Positions 15,065-25,207 are shown, numbered from the stretch's first letter. The stretch: 64,000 nucleotides of DNA from Gammaproteobacteria bacterium (GCA_030066085.1 JASJCI010000028.1:1-64000), one strand, 5' to 3'. The notes: generated from the sequence alone by a model not told the origin. Program-made: numbers and translations.

Positions 15065-15847
15065 GTGTTCGAGTTTGTGCAACCCGTACTCCTCTCGCTG
15101 CTCGCCTGGTGGTTTCTGACCGGAATTCTCCTGTTTCTGAACAATCTGCCACCCAGCACGCACAAGTGGAGCCTGACCGGCGCAACGCTGCTGTTCGCCG
15201 TCGGCCTGATAACACTCGACGTCGTCGCCGAGGATGCCAGCCGCATCGGCGCGATCCTGGCCTTTTTGCAGGCGCTCGCGATCTGGTCCTGGCTGGAGCT
15301 GACCTACCTGACCGGGGCGCTGACCGGCGCCTCACGCGAACCCTGTCCGCCCGATGCCGAAGGCTGGAACCGGTTCAAACTGGCAGTCAAGACCAGCATT
15401 CATCACGAGGTCGCGGTCATCTTCGTCGGCATGCTGATCATTAGCTGGACCTGGGGCGCCCCGAACCCGTTTTGCGCCCTGACCTTCCTTATTCTGTGGC
15501 TGATGCGCTGGAGCGCCAAGCTGAACCTGTTTCTAGGCGTCGCCAGGATCAACGTCGAGTGGTTTCCGCCACACATGCGCTACCTTGCCACCTATATCCG
15601 TCATAGACGCATGAATTACCTGTTCCCGGTTTCGATTACGCTGGCGTCGCTGGTCGCGGCCTGGTGGATTCACACTGCCATAGTCACACCGGACGCGCAC
15701 GTCAGAACCGGTTACCTGCTCGTGGCAAGCATGTTATGCCTGGCGATTCTCGAACATGGATTCATGGTGCTCAGGATTCGCGACAGCGTGCTGTGGAACT
15801 GGGCCTTACGGGCAGCGGTACGATGGTCGGGAAACACGGTGAAATGA
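15065..15847 (+). CDS. puhE: Putative photosynthetic complex assembly protein PuhE (DUF3623)
   Basis: 260 residues and about seven hydrophobic segments. It matches the DUF3623/PuhE family found at the end of puh operons. Recognisable features are NNLPPSTHKWSLTGATLLFA, SIHHEVAVI and the RINVEWFPPHMRYLATY loop. The molecular role is unknown; genetic data from purple bacteria link it to photosystem assembly or pigment flux. The start is GTG at 15065, 24 bases after puhC. It is the last gene before a long AT-rich gap. Confidence 0.9.
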   Translation: MFEFVQPVLLSLLAWWFLTGILLFLNNLPPSTHKWSLTGATLLFAVGLITLDVVAEDASRIGAILAFLQALAIWSWLELTYLTGALTGASREPCPPDAEGWNRFKLAVKTSIHHEVAVIFVGMLIISWTWGAPNPFCALTFLILWLMRWSAKLNLFLGVARINVEWFPPHMRYLATYIRHRRMNYLFPVSITLASLVAAWWIHTAIVTPDAHVRTGYLLVASMLCLAILEHGFMVLRIRDSVLWNWALRAAVRWSGNTVK

Positions 15848-16179
15848 AGTCAAGCTACGTTTACAGTCAGTTGCACTAAAAAAGTGCAGAATTTATAAAG
15901 AATAATTTATAAAACCCTGTTTTTGTTAGATTTTTTTAAAAGTTAAGTATCCAGTGGGTTGAACCTGTCGACCCTTTTCGGGATACCGGTCAACCATAAG
16001 TCTATTTTAATTGACGTCTAGTAAAATTGACGATACTCTCCATCGGACACGCGAATCGTCTGAACAATAAAAAACTGGACCAAAGCGAGCGCAGCAGCCC
16101 GGGGCGCAATCGCCCCCGTGTTTAGGCCCCCTTGCTAGGTCACCCCGGCGTCGATTACGCAACCAATGGGGGAACCGAC
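15848..16179. other. AT-rich intergenic region between puhE and the hemN-like gene
   Basis: No gene is seen in these 332 bases. A dyad TGCACT-N5-AGTGCA (15872-15888) follows puhE but lacks a T-run, so it is a weak terminator candidate. Two copies of TTGACG (16011-16016 and 16027-16032) are 16 bases apart. A GC hairpin GGGGCG-CAAT-CGCCCC lies at 16101-16116. No exact TGT-N12-ACA site was found, so the downstream gene may have its own, non-PpsR control. Confidence 0.5.
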
Positions 16180-17505
16180 ATGAAAAAAACCAACGGGGAA
16201 AATCCCGCGCAACGCCCTCCCGGCAAGCGAACCATGACCTCTCGCATCGATCAGGAATCGGATCGCCTGAGCGCCACCGACTACATCGAGGCGCTCGCCG
16301 ACCAGGACGGCGGCAAGCCGGATTCGATCTCGCTGCAGGTGCACATCCCGTTTTGCCCCGTGCGCTGCCTGAACTGCGAATGCAACGTCACCGTAACCCA
16401 CGATTCAGCGGCCATCGACCGCTACCTCGATGCACTTCAGACCGAGGTAAATCTCGTGGTCGAGCGCATCGGCAGCAACCGGCACGTCAATCGGCTGCAT
16501 ATCGGCGGCGGTTCGCCGAACTATCTCAGCGATTCGCAACTGGTGCGCCTGGTCAGCATTATCGAACAGTCGTTCGGGCTCGATGCGAGCACTACCCTGT
16601 CGCTGGTGGCCAATGCACGCCATACCAGCTCTTCACAGCTGAGCCTGCTGCGCGGTCTTGGTTTCACCCGGATTAATTTCCCGACGCGTGACGTCGATCC
16701 CGAGGTACAACTCGCGATCGGCAGGGTGCAATCCTTCGACATGCTGCGCGAGGTGTTCGACAACGCGCGCCACGCCGGTTTCGAATCCGTCGGCACCGAC
16801 ATCAGTTATGGATTGCCGAAACAGAGCACGCAGACCATGCGTCGCTCGGTCAAGCTGCTGAAACTGCTGGCCCCGGATCAGATTTCCTGCAAGCCTTTCA
16901 CGCGCATGATCGATGCCTTTCCGCACCAGCTTGCAATTGCTGATTCGCAGGCGCCCTCGCTGGCGGACAAGCTGGCGCTGCTCAATGTCGTAGTCGAGGA
17001 GTTGACCAGCGACGACTACGCCTGGATCGGTCTCGATTGTTTTACCCGCCGCGAGGATCCGCTGCACCAGGCGCAACTGGAGCAAAAGTTACGCCGCAAC
17101 TGGCTGGGTTACACGCTGGACGAAACCAACAATGTCCTCGGATTCGGCACGCACTCGGTCAGCGAGGTCGGGTCGGTCTGCGTACAGAATCATTTCGGCG
17201 TCAGGAGCTGGCACGAATCGCTGGCGGCCAAGCGGTTACCGATTCGCAGCGGCATCCGCATGTCATCCGCCGACAAGCGCTACCGCCACGCACTGACCAA
17301 CCTGATGTGCAACCTCGAATCGGCCGATTACGAGGCCTTGCTGGAGCTCGAGGACGACAGCGGGCGGATCGACCATTACCACGACCGGGGACTCGTCGAA
17401 ATCGAGGGCGATCGCATCGCGATTACGCCGCAGGGCCGCATGCTGCTACCCCAGCTCTGGGGCGAAACCGTGCCCGGGCAATATCGCTGGCAGTACCCGG
17501 CCTGA
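16180..17505 (+). CDS. HemN-family radical SAM protein, divergent (oxygen-independent coproporphyrinogen III oxidase-like)
   Basis: 441 residues. The radical SAM motif C59-x3-C63-x2-C66 plus C68 (CPVRCLNCEC) matches the four-cysteine pattern of HemN rather than HemW. HIGGGSPNYL and ISYGLPKQ are also HemN-like. Compared with E. coli HemN from memory, two SAM-contacting residues differ: the IEVDPRE stretch reads LVANARH (Glu replaced by Val143) and SMGVQDF reads NFPTRDV (Gln replaced by Arg170). Activity on coproporphyrinogen is therefore not assured. ATG 16180 is preceded by GGGGGAA. The position beyond puhE suggests a role in anaerobic tetrapyrrole synthesis for photosynthesis. Confidence 0.8.
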   Translation: MKKTNGENPAQRPPGKRTMTSRIDQESDRLSATDYIEALADQDGGKPDSISLQVHIPFCPVRCLNCECNVTVTHDSAAIDRYLDALQTEVNLVVERIGSNRHVNRLHIGGGSPNYLSDSQLVRLVSIIEQSFGLDASTTLSLVANARHTSSSQLSLLRGLGFTRINFPTRDVDPEVQLAIGRVQSFDMLREVFDNARHAGFESVGTDISYGLPKQSTQTMRRSVKLLKLLAPDQISCKPFTRMIDAFPHQLAIADSQAPSLADKLALLNVVVEELTSDDYAWIGLDCFTRREDPLHQAQLEQKLRRNWLGYTLDETNNVLGFGTHSVSEVGSVCVQNHFGVRSWHESLAAKRLPIRSGIRMSSADKRYRHALTNLMCNLESADYEALLELEDDSGRIDHYHDRGLVEIEGDRIAITPQGRMLLPQLWGETVPGQYRWQYPA

Positions 17506-17695
17506 GCGCACCGGCCCAGGCGCTGGCGCAACAGCCGGCCCGCTGTCTCGTGGGCCTTACCCCCCGGTAACCGGGCACCCGCCACTGGCACGTGATTGAC
17601 GGATCGCCGCTCCTTGACGAGGAGCCAGGCCCGTCGATCTCACCGGGTTTAACAGCTGTAGCGACCACCCGATCCGGGCCTCCCCGCCAACCGTT

Positions 17696-18895
17696 TTACT
17701 CGAGCGTGACGCGCGCGAACTTGCGTTTGCCGACCTGCGCGACAACCTCGGTGCCGCGCGCGAGACTGAGCCCCTTGTCGGACACCTTCTCACCGTCGAG
17801 ACGAACCGCGCCCTGCTGGATCATGCGGAAACTTTCCGAGGTGCTGGCGGTGAGCCCGGCCTGCTTGAGCAGCGCCGCGATTCCGATCGTATCCTCCTCC
17901 AGCCGCAGCCGTAGCTCCGGCATTTCATCCGGCATCGCACCTTTCGCAAAACGGTTGATAAAATCCTGCTTCGCCGCTTCGGCCGCGCTTGCGTCGTGGA
18001 AACGCGTGATGATCTCCTCGGCAAGCAGGAACTTGATATCACGCGGATTGGCGCCGCCCTCGACATCGCGACGAAAACGCTCGATCTCGGCCATCGGACG
18101 GAAGCTCAACAGTTCGAAGTAGCGCCACATCAGGTCGTCGCTGACCGACATCAGCTTGCCGAACATTTCGTTCGGCGGATCCTCGATGCCGATGTAGTTG
18201 TCGAGCGACTTCGACATCTTCTGCACCCCGTCGAGCCCCTCCAGGATCGGCATGGTGATGATGACCTGCGGCTCCATGCCCTCGGCTTTCATCAACTCGC
18301 GTCCGACCAGCAGGTTGAACTTCTGGTCGGTGCCACCGAGCTCGACGTCGGCCTGCATCTCCACCGAGTCCCAGCCCTGCACCAGCGGGTAGAGGAATTC
18401 GTGAATCGCGATGGGCTGGTTGTTGCGATAGCGCTTGCTGAAGTCGTCGCGCTCGAGCATGCGCGCCACGGTGTGACGGGAGGCGAGCCGGATCATGTCG
18501 GCCGAGGACTTCGATCCGTGCCAGCTGGAGTTGAAACAGATCTCGGTGGTCTCGGGGTCGAGGATCTTGAACACCTGTTCTCGGTAGGTCTGCGCGTTCT
18601 GCTCGATTTGCTCCGGCGTCAGCGGCGGGCGCGTCGCCGACTTGCCGCTCGGGTCACCGATCATGCCGGTGAAGTCACCGATCAGGAACATGACGTGATG
18701 GCCAAGTTCCTGGAACTGGCGCATCTTGTTGATCAACACCGTGTGTCCGAGGTGCAGATCCGGCGCGGTGGGATCGAAACCGGCCTTTATTTTCAAAGGC
18801 TTACCACGCGCTATCTTGGTCTGCAGTTCGGCCTCGAGCAGGATCTCGTCACAGCCACGCCTGAGTTCCTGCATTGCATCTTTTTCCGAAATCAT
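17696..18895 (-). CDS. tyrS: Tyrosyl-tRNA synthetase
   Basis: 399 residues, a class I aminoacyl-tRNA synthetase charging tRNA-Tyr. The HIGH-type motif appears as HLGHTV (about 48-53) in [12 protein letters not shown], and KMSKS is present in [13 protein letters not shown]-terminal S4-type RNA-binding domain ([20 protein letters not shown]) completes the TyrZ-like form. It is divergent from the M23 peptidase gene across a 73-base gap. The 190-base gap after the hemN-like gene (17506-17695), into which both genes read, holds no gene or clear terminator that I can see. Confidence 0.96.
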   Translation of the reverse strand: MISEKDAMQELRRGCDEILLEAELQTKIARGKPLKIKAGFDPTAPDLHLGHTVLINKMRQFQELGHHVMFLIGDFTGMIGDPSGKSATRPPLTPEQIEQNAQTYREQVFKILDPETTEICFNSSWHGSKSSADMIRLASRHTVARMLERDDFSKRYRNNQPIAIHEFLYPLVQGWDSVEMQADVELGGTDQKFNLLVGRELMKAEGMEPQVIITMPILEGLDGVQKMSKSLDNYIGIEDPPNEMFGKLMSVSDDLMWRYFELLSFRPMAEIERFRRDVEGGANPRDIKFLLAEEIITRFHDASAAEAAKQDFINRFAKGAMPDEMPELRLRLEEDTIGIAALLKQAGLTASTSESFRMIQQGAVRLDGEKVSDKGLSLARGTEVVAQVGKRKFARVTLE

Positions 18896-18968
18896 GCTAA
18901 ATACCTGTCCGGGAAGCCATTTATGATCTATTATCCCATTCTAACCAATAACTTAGCCGGCCTACCTA

Positions 18969-20357
18969 ATGAGCTTTCAAGATCTGGATTTCAAATCTGA
19001 TCGAGCCTACATGAGTGAACCGCGCAAGCCGGCTACGGTACCCTCGCCGGTACGCGTCAGGCTGGCGGGCAAGCTGCTGCTGGTCGGCACCCTGGTGACG
19101 CTGCTCGGGTTCAGCGTATCGAACTGGCAGCCGTCGGCCAAGTCCGCGAATTCTACGCCGAAGTCGGCGCGATTACACTACTCGCTGTCACTTCCGGAAC
19201 CCGTGCCAGGCCTGCAACAGGACCTGCAGAATGCCGCGGCGGAGGCCGAGTCCCTGCCCTGGAAAACCGTTGAAATCAAGTCCGGTGACACGCTGGCATC
19301 CATTTTTGCCAGCCAGGGTATAGCGGCCACGACGACGCACAATATCGCGCGCCTGAACGAACAGACCAGGACGCTGCGCTACATCCAGCCCGGCGAAAAG
19401 ATCCAGCTGCTGCTCGACGACGAGCGCGGCCTGCGGCAGATGAAGTACATTCCGGACATTACCCGCACCCTGCTGATCCAGCGCAACGAGCAGGGCAACT
19501 ACGACAGCCGGATCATCAACTACCAGCTCGACGCCTACCCCGTGTATCGCGAGGGCGTGATCGAGAACTCGCTGTTCGTCGCGGCGGCCAACGCCGACAT
19601 TCCCGAGGACGTGATCATGGACATGGTCGCGATCTTCGGCTGGGACATCGACTTTGCACTCGACATACGCAAGGGCGATCGCTTCCGTCTCGTCTACGAG
19701 GAACTCTACAAGGACGACGTCAAGATTCGCAACGGCCGCATCCTGTCGGCCGAGTTCGTCAACAACGGCAAAACCTACAACGCGGTTTACTATACCGATC
19801 CCAGCGGTAACAGCGACTATTACACGCCCGAGGGCAAGAGCATGCGCAAGGCATTCCTGCGCAGCCCGGTCAAGTTCAGCCGCATCAGCTCGCGTTTCAG
19901 CAAGAAGCGCTGGCACCCGGTGCTGTCCAAGTGGCGCTCGCACAAGGGCGTCGACTATGCCGCGGCGCGCGGCACCCCGGTGCGAGCTTCCGGCGACGGC
20001 AAGGTCATCTTCGCCGGCACCAAGGGCGGCTACGGCAAGTTGATCCTGATCAGGCACGGCGGCCGCTACACCACGGCCTACGGCCACCTGCACCGCTACG
20101 CGCGCGGCATCCGCAGCGGCAAGAAGGTCAAGCAGGGGCAGGTCATCGGCTACGTCGGCAGTACCGGTCTCGCGACCGGCCCCCACCTGCACTATGAGTT
20201 CCGCGTCAACGGCGTGCATCGCAACCCGCTGACCGTCAAGCTGCCGGAAGCCGAGCCGGTGCACCCGAGCTACCTCACACACTTCGAAAACAATACCAGG
20301 GCATACCTGACCATGCTGCGCCTGATGGATCGCACGCTGGCCGACAACTCGCAGTGA
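18969..20357 (+). CDS. Membrane-anchored murein endopeptidase, LysM-like and M23 domains (MepM type)
   Basis: 462 residues: a signal anchor (about 36-51), a LysM/OapA-like segment (VEIKSGDTLASIFASQGI, about 100-117) and a C-terminal M23 peptidase domain. The M23 zinc residues are visible in HKGVDYAA (HxxxD) and GPHLHYEF (HxH). This architecture is that of MepM/YebA, which cleaves D,D-crosslinks during cell growth. An alternative start is ATG at 19011 (MSEPRKPATV); neither start has a strong ribosome site. It overlaps anmK by four bases, linking wall cleavage with recycling. Confidence 0.88.
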   Translation: MSFQDLDFKSDRAYMSEPRKPATVPSPVRVRLAGKLLLVGTLVTLLGFSVSNWQPSAKSANSTPKSARLHYSLSLPEPVPGLQQDLQNAAAEAESLPWKTVEIKSGDTLASIFASQGIAATTTHNIARLNEQTRTLRYIQPGEKIQLLLDDERGLRQMKYIPDITRTLLIQRNEQGNYDSRIINYQLDAYPVYREGVIENSLFVAAANADIPEDVIMDMVAIFGWDIDFALDIRKGDRFRLVYEELYKDDVKIRNGRILSAEFVNNGKTYNAVYYTDPSGNSDYYTPEGKSMRKAFLRSPVKFSRISSRFSKKRWHPVLSKWRSHKGVDYAAARGTPVRASGDGKVIFAGTKGGYGKLILIRHGGRYTTAYGHLHRYARGIRSGKKVKQGQVIGYVGSTGLATGPHLHYEFRVNGVHRNPLTVKLPEAEPVHPSYLTHFENNTRAYLTMLRLMDRTLADNSQ

Positions 20358-21478
20358 CCTCCCCCGCTTCAGGCGAACTCTTTGTCGGCATCATGTCCGG
20401 CACGAGCCTCGATGGTATCGATGTCGCCATCGTCGCTTTCGAGGGCGACGCCCCGCACATTGTGCACGCGCAGACCACGGCCTACGATGCACAACTCCGG
20501 CAGGCCCTGCGGCGCCTGTGCAACGGTGATGCGGTCAGCGTAAGCGAGCTCTACCGTCACGATGCACTGCTGGGCGACGCCTACGCCGAGGCTGTCAACG
20601 ATGCGCTCGCCGCCGCCGGCCTCGACGCGCACGAGGTCGCTGCGATCGGCTGTCATGGCCAGACGCTCTGGCACAGTCCCGACACGGTACCCGCGTTCAC
20701 GGTACAGATCGGCGACCCCAATCGTATTGCCGCCGCCACCGGGATTACCACGGTGGCCGATTTCAGGCGCATGGACGTGGCACTCGGCGGCCAGGGTGCG
20801 CCGCTGGCGCCGCTGTTGCACCGCGCGCTGTTCCATCATCCGGACGAGGACCGGGTGATCGCCAATATCGGCGGGATCGCCAACATCACCGTGCTGCCCG
20901 CATCCGACCGGTGCGCGATCAGCGCCTGCGATACGGGCCCCGGCAATACGCTGGCCGATGCCTGGATCGAACGCCACCGCGAGCTGCGTTTCGACCGCGA
21001 CGGTGAATGGGCGCGCGGTGGCAAAATCATCGAATCCCTGCTGGCCAAGTGGCTGCACGACGAACCCTACTTCGCCGCCGCGGCGCCGAAAACCACCGGC
21101 ACCGATTACTTCAACCTGGCCCGCTTCGAATCGAGCCTTGTCGCGGAGCAGGACCCGCGCGATGTCATGGCCACGCTGGTGGAACTCACCGCGCGCAGCC
21201 TGGGGGCCGAAATGGCCCGCCTGCCGTTGACACACCCGGCCTGCTACGTCTGCGGCGGTGGTGCGCAAAATCCGTTTCTACTCGAACGCCTGGCGGCAGC
21301 CCTGCCGGACTGGCGTGTAGACAGCACCGCGGCGCTCGGCATCGATCCGGACTACGTCGAGGCCACCGCCTTCGCCTGGCTGGCGCGCGAGCGCCTGGCG
21401 GGTCGGGCGGTCCAGGTCGTCGACATCACCCACGCCAGCCGTAACGGCATACTCGGCGGGCTTTACCTGGCCGATTAG
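20354..21478 (+). CDS. anmK: Anhydro-N-acetylmuramic acid kinase
   Basis: 374 residues. AnmK hydrolyses and phosphorylates 1,6-anhydro-MurNAc released during murein turnover, giving MurNAc-6-phosphate. The ATP/sugar motif GIMSGTSLDGIDVAIV is near the N-terminus; GCHGQTLWH and CDTGPGNTLADAWI are further family stretches. GTG at 20354 is the start, overlapping the peptidase stop in GTGA. Together with amgK-murU elsewhere in the window it points to a full MurNAc salvage route. Confidence 0.95.
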   Translation: MTSPASGELFVGIMSGTSLDGIDVAIVAFEGDAPHIVHAQTTAYDAQLRQALRRLCNGDAVSVSELYRHDALLGDAYAEAVNDALAAAGLDAHEVAAIGCHGQTLWHSPDTVPAFTVQIGDPNRIAAATGITTVADFRRMDVALGGQGAPLAPLLHRALFHHPDEDRVIANIGGIANITVLPASDRCAISACDTGPGNTLADAWIERHRELRFDRDGEWARGGKIIESLLAKWLHDEPYFAAAAPKTTGTDYFNLARFESSLVAEQDPRDVMATLVELTARSLGAEMARLPLTHPACYVCGGGAQNPFLLERLAAALPDWRVDSTAALGIDPDYVEATAFAWLARERLAGRAVQVVDITHASRNGILGGLYLAD

Positions 21479-21589
21479 CGTCGATTGCAAGTGTGACTTA
21501 GTTTACAAACAACCCGAACCCGGACCGGCATCACATGCCTCGATGACAGCCGGGTGCTATACTCGAGTCAAACCACCCCGGACCTCCCG

Positions 21590-22351
21590 ATGAACTCAAC
21601 GCGCCAAGCTATCGTCCTGTCAGCCCTGATCGTGCTGGCCTGTAGCAGTGCGCGTGCAGAGTTTGTCGGTCTCGACATCGGCGCAAGCCAGTGGTCTGCG
21701 TCCCTGTCCGGCGCCTTCCAGGGCAGCAGCGATGAAAGCATCGACCTGGTCGATGATCTGGATGTCGAGGATTCGTCGCAGTCGTCGATGGTGCTGATCC
21801 TGGAGCACCCTATCCAGGCCTTGCCCAACCTCAGGTACCAGGGATTCGACCTCGATTCCTCGGTTCCCTCCGCGTTCGACAGCGATGTCAACTTCATCGG
21901 CCAGACTTTCAGATCGGCCGATCAACCTGATTCCAGCTTCGACCTGTCACACGAAGAAATCGTGCTCTACTACCAGCTCGTCGACAACTGGGTCGACCTC
22001 GATCTGGGCGTCGATCTCAAGCTGTTCGACGGCGAGATCTCCGTTGGCGGCGAGCAAAGCGCGACTGTCGAGGTGGACGAGACTATTCCGCTGCTGTACC
22101 TGTCGGCACGCTTCGACTTGCCGAAAACGGGCTTCTACGTCGGCGCCAGCATCAACGCCAACCTGGTCGATCTCGGTCTGTCCGAGAGCGAAGCGCAGGA
22201 TTCGACCATCTTGCTGGGCTACGAATCCCGCCGGGGACTCGGTATCGAGGGCGGATACAAGTACTTTTCGCTCGACCTGGATGACGTCAACGAACTCGAT
22301 ACCGATTTCGAGTACGACGGCATCTTCTTCAACGGTTATTACAACTTCTAG
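21590..22351 (+). CDS. Outer-membrane beta-barrel protein (TIGR04219-like)
   Basis: 253 residues with a cleavable signal peptide (MNSTRQAIVLSALIVLACSS, cleavage likely after ARA at residue 23). The rest alternates polar and hydrophobic residues and ends in YYNF, a terminal aromatic suited to BAM recognition. It is acidic (many D/E). The pattern resembles the TIGR04219 outer-membrane family; the function is unknown. ATG at 21590 was chosen because the signal peptide starts there. A TATACT box lies at 21558-21563, but no convincing -35 was seen. Confidence 0.72.
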   Translation: MNSTRQAIVLSALIVLACSSARAEFVGLDIGASQWSASLSGAFQGSSDESIDLVDDLDVEDSSQSSMVLILEHPIQALPNLRYQGFDLDSSVPSAFDSDVNFIGQTFRSADQPDSSFDLSHEEIVLYYQLVDNWVDLDLGVDLKLFDGEISVGGEQSATVEVDETIPLLYLSARFDLPKTGFYVGASINANLVDLGLSESEAQDSTILLGYESRRGLGIEGGYKYFSLDLDDVNELDTDFEYDGIFFNGYYNF

Positions 22352-22572
22352 GGGTCGGCACCACAGCGGGCGCAATACCCGTTGTCCGGGCTTGCCGATG
22401 TTTTAGTCGAATTCCGCCCCCTGGCAAGCCAATATCAATACAGCCAGCATCAATACCGCCGACGCCGGCCGCTGCGAGCAGCGCTATCCCGCTCCTGCAG
22501 GCCTGATTGGCTCAGGAAAGCGTCATTCCGGAGGGAAACCCCGGGAACGGGTACTGGTGAGGCTGCGCTCGG

Positions 22573-22956
22573 CTAGATCGAGAAAGAAGCGCCGCAGCCG
22601 CAGGTCGACGAGGCGTTGGGGTTGTTGACGACGAACATGGCGCCCTCGAGACCCTCGGTGTAGTCGACCGTGGAACCCGCGAGGTACTGGTAACTCGACT
22701 GGTCGATAACCAGCGTCGCACCATCCTTTTCGACGCTGCGGTCGGCCGGGCCGGTTTCCTCCTCGAGCGAAAAAGTGTACTGAAAGCCGGAACAGCCTCC
22801 ACCGTAGACGGACACGCGCAGCATCAGGTCGGTGTTGCCCTCTTCCTGCTGAATCGCCTTGAGCTTGCGCACTGCCGAATCGCTGAACTCGAGCAGGGTC
22901 TTGCCGCCGGTAGGTCCGAGCGGCACGCCGAAATTGGCATCGATCATTACTTCCAT
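22573..22956 (-). CDS. erpA: A-type iron-sulfur carrier ErpA
   Basis: 127 residues. ErpA delivers Fe-S clusters to apoproteins, including enzymes of isoprenoid synthesis. The three conserved cysteines are present: GGGCSGFQY and the C-terminal TCGCGASF. The start could also be the ATG three codons in (MIDANFG). The 221-base region between the barrel protein and this gene (22352-22572) contains no gene that I can support. Confidence 0.94.
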   Translation of the reverse strand: MEVMIDANFGVPLGPTGGKTLLEFSDSAVRKLKAIQQEEGNTDLMLRVSVYGGGCSGFQYTFSLEEETGPADRSVEKDGATLVIDQSSYQYLAGSTVDYTEGLEGAMFVVNNPNASSTCGCGASFSI

Positions 22957-23000
22957 ACTACGTCCGTCTCCGGTTGGCGCGATCGGGCAATAGCCGGGCC

Positions 23001-23456
23001 TCAGCTGTCGGTAACGGGTTCGGCACCACCGGGCCTGCCGGTACTACCGTGTTCGCTTTTCGACTTGTCCTCGAGGCGCTTGGGCAGCTGGCTGCCCTGC
23101 GGCTGGTGCACGAGGTTACCGTTTACCTCGGCGCCGATCGCCATTTCGATCACATTGTAATACACACTGCCCTTGATACGCGACTTCGGCGCGAGCTCGA
23201 CGCGGGTCGAGCCATAGACGTCGCCGACGATTTCGCCGTTCAGCACCATGTTCGGCACCTTGACCTCACCTTCGATCCTGCCGTATTCGCTCAGGATGAG
23301 CATGGCCGTGCTGCCCTCTTCGGCGATGACGTTACCGTTCACCTTGCCGTCAACGTGCAAACCGCCGGAAAAAACCAGGTCGCCCCTGATTTCCGTGTCC
23401 TGGCCCACCAACGTGTTGACCTGTGCCGCGCTGAACGCTTTTTTTCTACCAAACAT
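23001..23456 (-). CDS. Bactofilin (polymer-forming cytoskeletal protein)
   Basis: 151 residues with the right-handed beta-helix repeat core of bactofilins: repeated hydrophobic/glycine units such as [20 protein letters not shown] and [17 protein letters not shown], flanked by short disordered tails. Bactofilins polymerise without nucleotide and often act with M23 peptidases in cell shape; an M23 peptidase lies 3 kb away. It lies directly downstream of the membrane protein at 23457 with no gap, so the two are probably cotranscribed. Confidence 0.92.
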   Translation of the reverse strand: MFGRKKAFSAAQVNTLVGQDTEIRGDLVFSGGLHVDGKVNGNVIAEEGSTAMLILSEYGRIEGEVKVPNMVLNGEIVGDVYGSTRVELAPKSRIKGSVYYNVIEMAIGAEVNGNLVHQPQGSQLPKRLEDKSKSEHGSTGRPGGAEPVTDS

Positions 23457-24182
23457 TTAAACTCCCTCGGACAGCACCTGTGTCCACGATCGGGTTTCGG
23501 AAAAAGACTTAACCTTCTTTGTAGTCGGTTTGATGCCGATTTCTACCTCAAAAGGCTCAAATCCCTCCGGCAGGACGATATCTCCCTCGAAAACCTGAAA
23601 GTAGCGAAAAGCAAACTTGTTGGCTTTTCCCGGATTTTCAAGCCGCAGGTCGGTCATTTTCAGCTCCTTGACCGCGCCGCTGTTGTCACCGCGTATCACC
23701 ACGTTGGCGCCACCGCGCACCTTGGTTGTGCTCTTGCCGCTCTTGGTCAGGATCATTTTGTAGCTGTACTGGTTGGCCACACCCTTGGGCCGCAGCTCGA
23801 AGGACTGCAGGTTGACCGCCAGCGCGGCACCCTGCGGCGAGACGATACCGCGGTAAAAAACCAGTTCTTCCTTTTGCGCGAGCAACTGTTGCTGCAGCTT
23901 GGCCAGTTCCTGGCTGGCCAGTTCGTAGGCATCGCGTTCGATCCTGCTACTGCCCTCGAGATGGGCGTTCTTTTGCACCAGGCCGGAGTTGCGTGTCTCG
24001 AGGTCGGCAATTCGGCTGACCAGCGTCTCCCGCTCGAGCTGCAGGTGCCGAAGTTCATAGCCCTGGTAGCTGCGGCCGAGATAAAAAAACAGCGCCAGCA
24101 GTATGACGATCAGCCCGAGCGCCGCCCACAGCTTCCAGGGCTTGTGCTGGCGAACCTGGAACCCGCGATGCGAAGTAGTCAC
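23457..24182 (-). CDS. Membrane-anchored coiled-coil protein (DUF6776-like)
   Basis: 241 residues. One N-terminal membrane helix (about 17-35: [19 protein letters not shown]) is followed by a coiled coil (about 44-105, rich in L/E/Q) and a beta-rich C-terminal domain. The layout matches a conserved gammaproteobacterial family next to bactofilin genes, so it may anchor or position the bactofilin. No enzyme motif is visible. It overlaps argC by four bases. Confidence 0.75.
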   Translation of the reverse strand: MTTSHRGFQVRQHKPWKLWAALGLIVILLALFFYLGRSYQGYELRHLQLERETLVSRIADLETRNSGLVQKNAHLEGSSRIERDAYELASQELAKLQQQLLAQKEELVFYRGIVSPQGAALAVNLQSFELRPKGVANQYSYKMILTKSGKSTTKVRGGANVVIRGDNSGAVKELKMTDLRLENPGKANKFAFRYFQVFEGDIVLPEGFEPFEVEIGIKPTTKKVKSFSETRSWTQVLSEGV

Positions 24183-25207
24183 GGCATCATCCCGGGTGCT
24201 TCCAGTCCCAGGGTCTCGTCCAGTCCGAACATCAGGTTCATGTTCTGCACCGCCTGCCCGGCCGCACCCTTGACCAGGTTGTCCTCCACCGACAGCACCA
24301 CGTACTTGCCTGCTGCCGGCAGGTAATGGACCGCGACGCGACAGGTGTTGGCTCCGCGTACGCTGCGCGTTTCGGGATGCGAACCCGGCGGCATGACGTC
24401 GACGAAAGGTTCATCGCGATAATAATCTTCGAACGCGGCCTGCACGCCCGCGCCGTCATCGCGTGCATCGGCATAAACGGTCGCATGGATGCCGCGGACC
24501 ATCGGCATCAGGTGAGGGGTAAAAACCAGGTCCGCCGCGGGATCCACGCCGCGCAATACCTCGCGAATCTCCGGCAGGTGGCGATGCCCGTCCACGGCGT
24601 AGGCCTTGACGGACTCGGTGACTTCGCAAAAGGCGGTGCCGACCGCCGCCTTGCGGCCCGCGCCGCTGGTGCCGGATTTGCAGTCCGCGACGATCGACGC
24701 GGGTTCGATCAGCTGACGGCTCAGCAATGGCAGCAGGGCGAGAATCACGGCGGTTGGATAACATCCCGGGTTAGCCACCAGGCGAGCCTGGCGGATCGCG
24801 TCACGATTGAGTTCGGGCAAGCCGTACACGGCGTCCTCGACCAGCGCCGGGCAGGCATGGGTTGCGCCGTACCATTGCTCCCAGGTCGGAATATCGCGCA
24901 GGCGAAAATCAGCGGCCAGGTCGATAACGCGAATACCCTCGCCGAGCAACGCCTCGGCCTGCGACATCGCGGTGGTATTGGGCGTGGCGAAAAAAACCAG
25001 GTCGCAATCCCGGTAGACATCCACATCCGGCTGGCTGAAATCGAGATCGACGCTGCCGCGCAGGTTCGGGAACAGCTCGGCCACTGGCTTGCCGGCCTCG
25101 GAGCGCGAGGTAATCACCGACAGCTGCACGCCGGGATGGCGCACCAGCAGGCGCATCAATTCCACCCCGGTATACCCGGTGCCGCCCACTATTCCTACTC
25201 TGATCAT
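24179..25207 (-). CDS. argC: N-acetyl-gamma-glutamyl-phosphate reductase
   Basis: 342 residues. ArgC makes N-acetyl-glutamate semialdehyde in arginine synthesis using NADPH. The nucleotide fold starts [18 protein letters not shown] and the catalytic cysteine is in [13 protein letters not shown]. The ATG at 25207 (MIRVGIVGG) was preferred over an upstream in-frame ATG at 25246, which adds 13 residues without family similarity. It is divergent from hemJ. Confidence 0.95.
   Translation of the reverse strand: MIRVGIVGGTGYTGVELMRLLVRHPGVQLSVITSRSEAGKPVAELFPNLRGSVDLDFSQPDVDVYRDCDLVFFATPNTTAMSQAEALLGEGIRVIDLAADFRLRDIPTWEQWYGATHACPALVEDAVYGLPELNRDAIRQARLVANPGCYPTAVILALLPLLSRQLIEPASIVADCKSGTSGAGRKAAVGTAFCEVTESVKAYAVDGHRHLPEIREVLRGVDPAADLVFTPHLMPMVRGIHATVYADARDDGAGVQAAFEDYYRDEPFVDVMPPGSHPETRSVRGANTCRVAVHYLPAAGKYVVLSVEDNLVKGAAGQAVQNMNLMFGLDETLGLEAPGMMP

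Noticed and set aside
15872-15888. Rho-independent terminator after puhE
   Set aside because: The 6-bp stem has no following T-run, so it was kept only as a dyad in the intergenic description.
17580-17605. Sigma-54 promoter (TGGCACG followed by TTGAC)
   Set aside because: The spacing is wrong and the invariant GC of the -12 element is missing.
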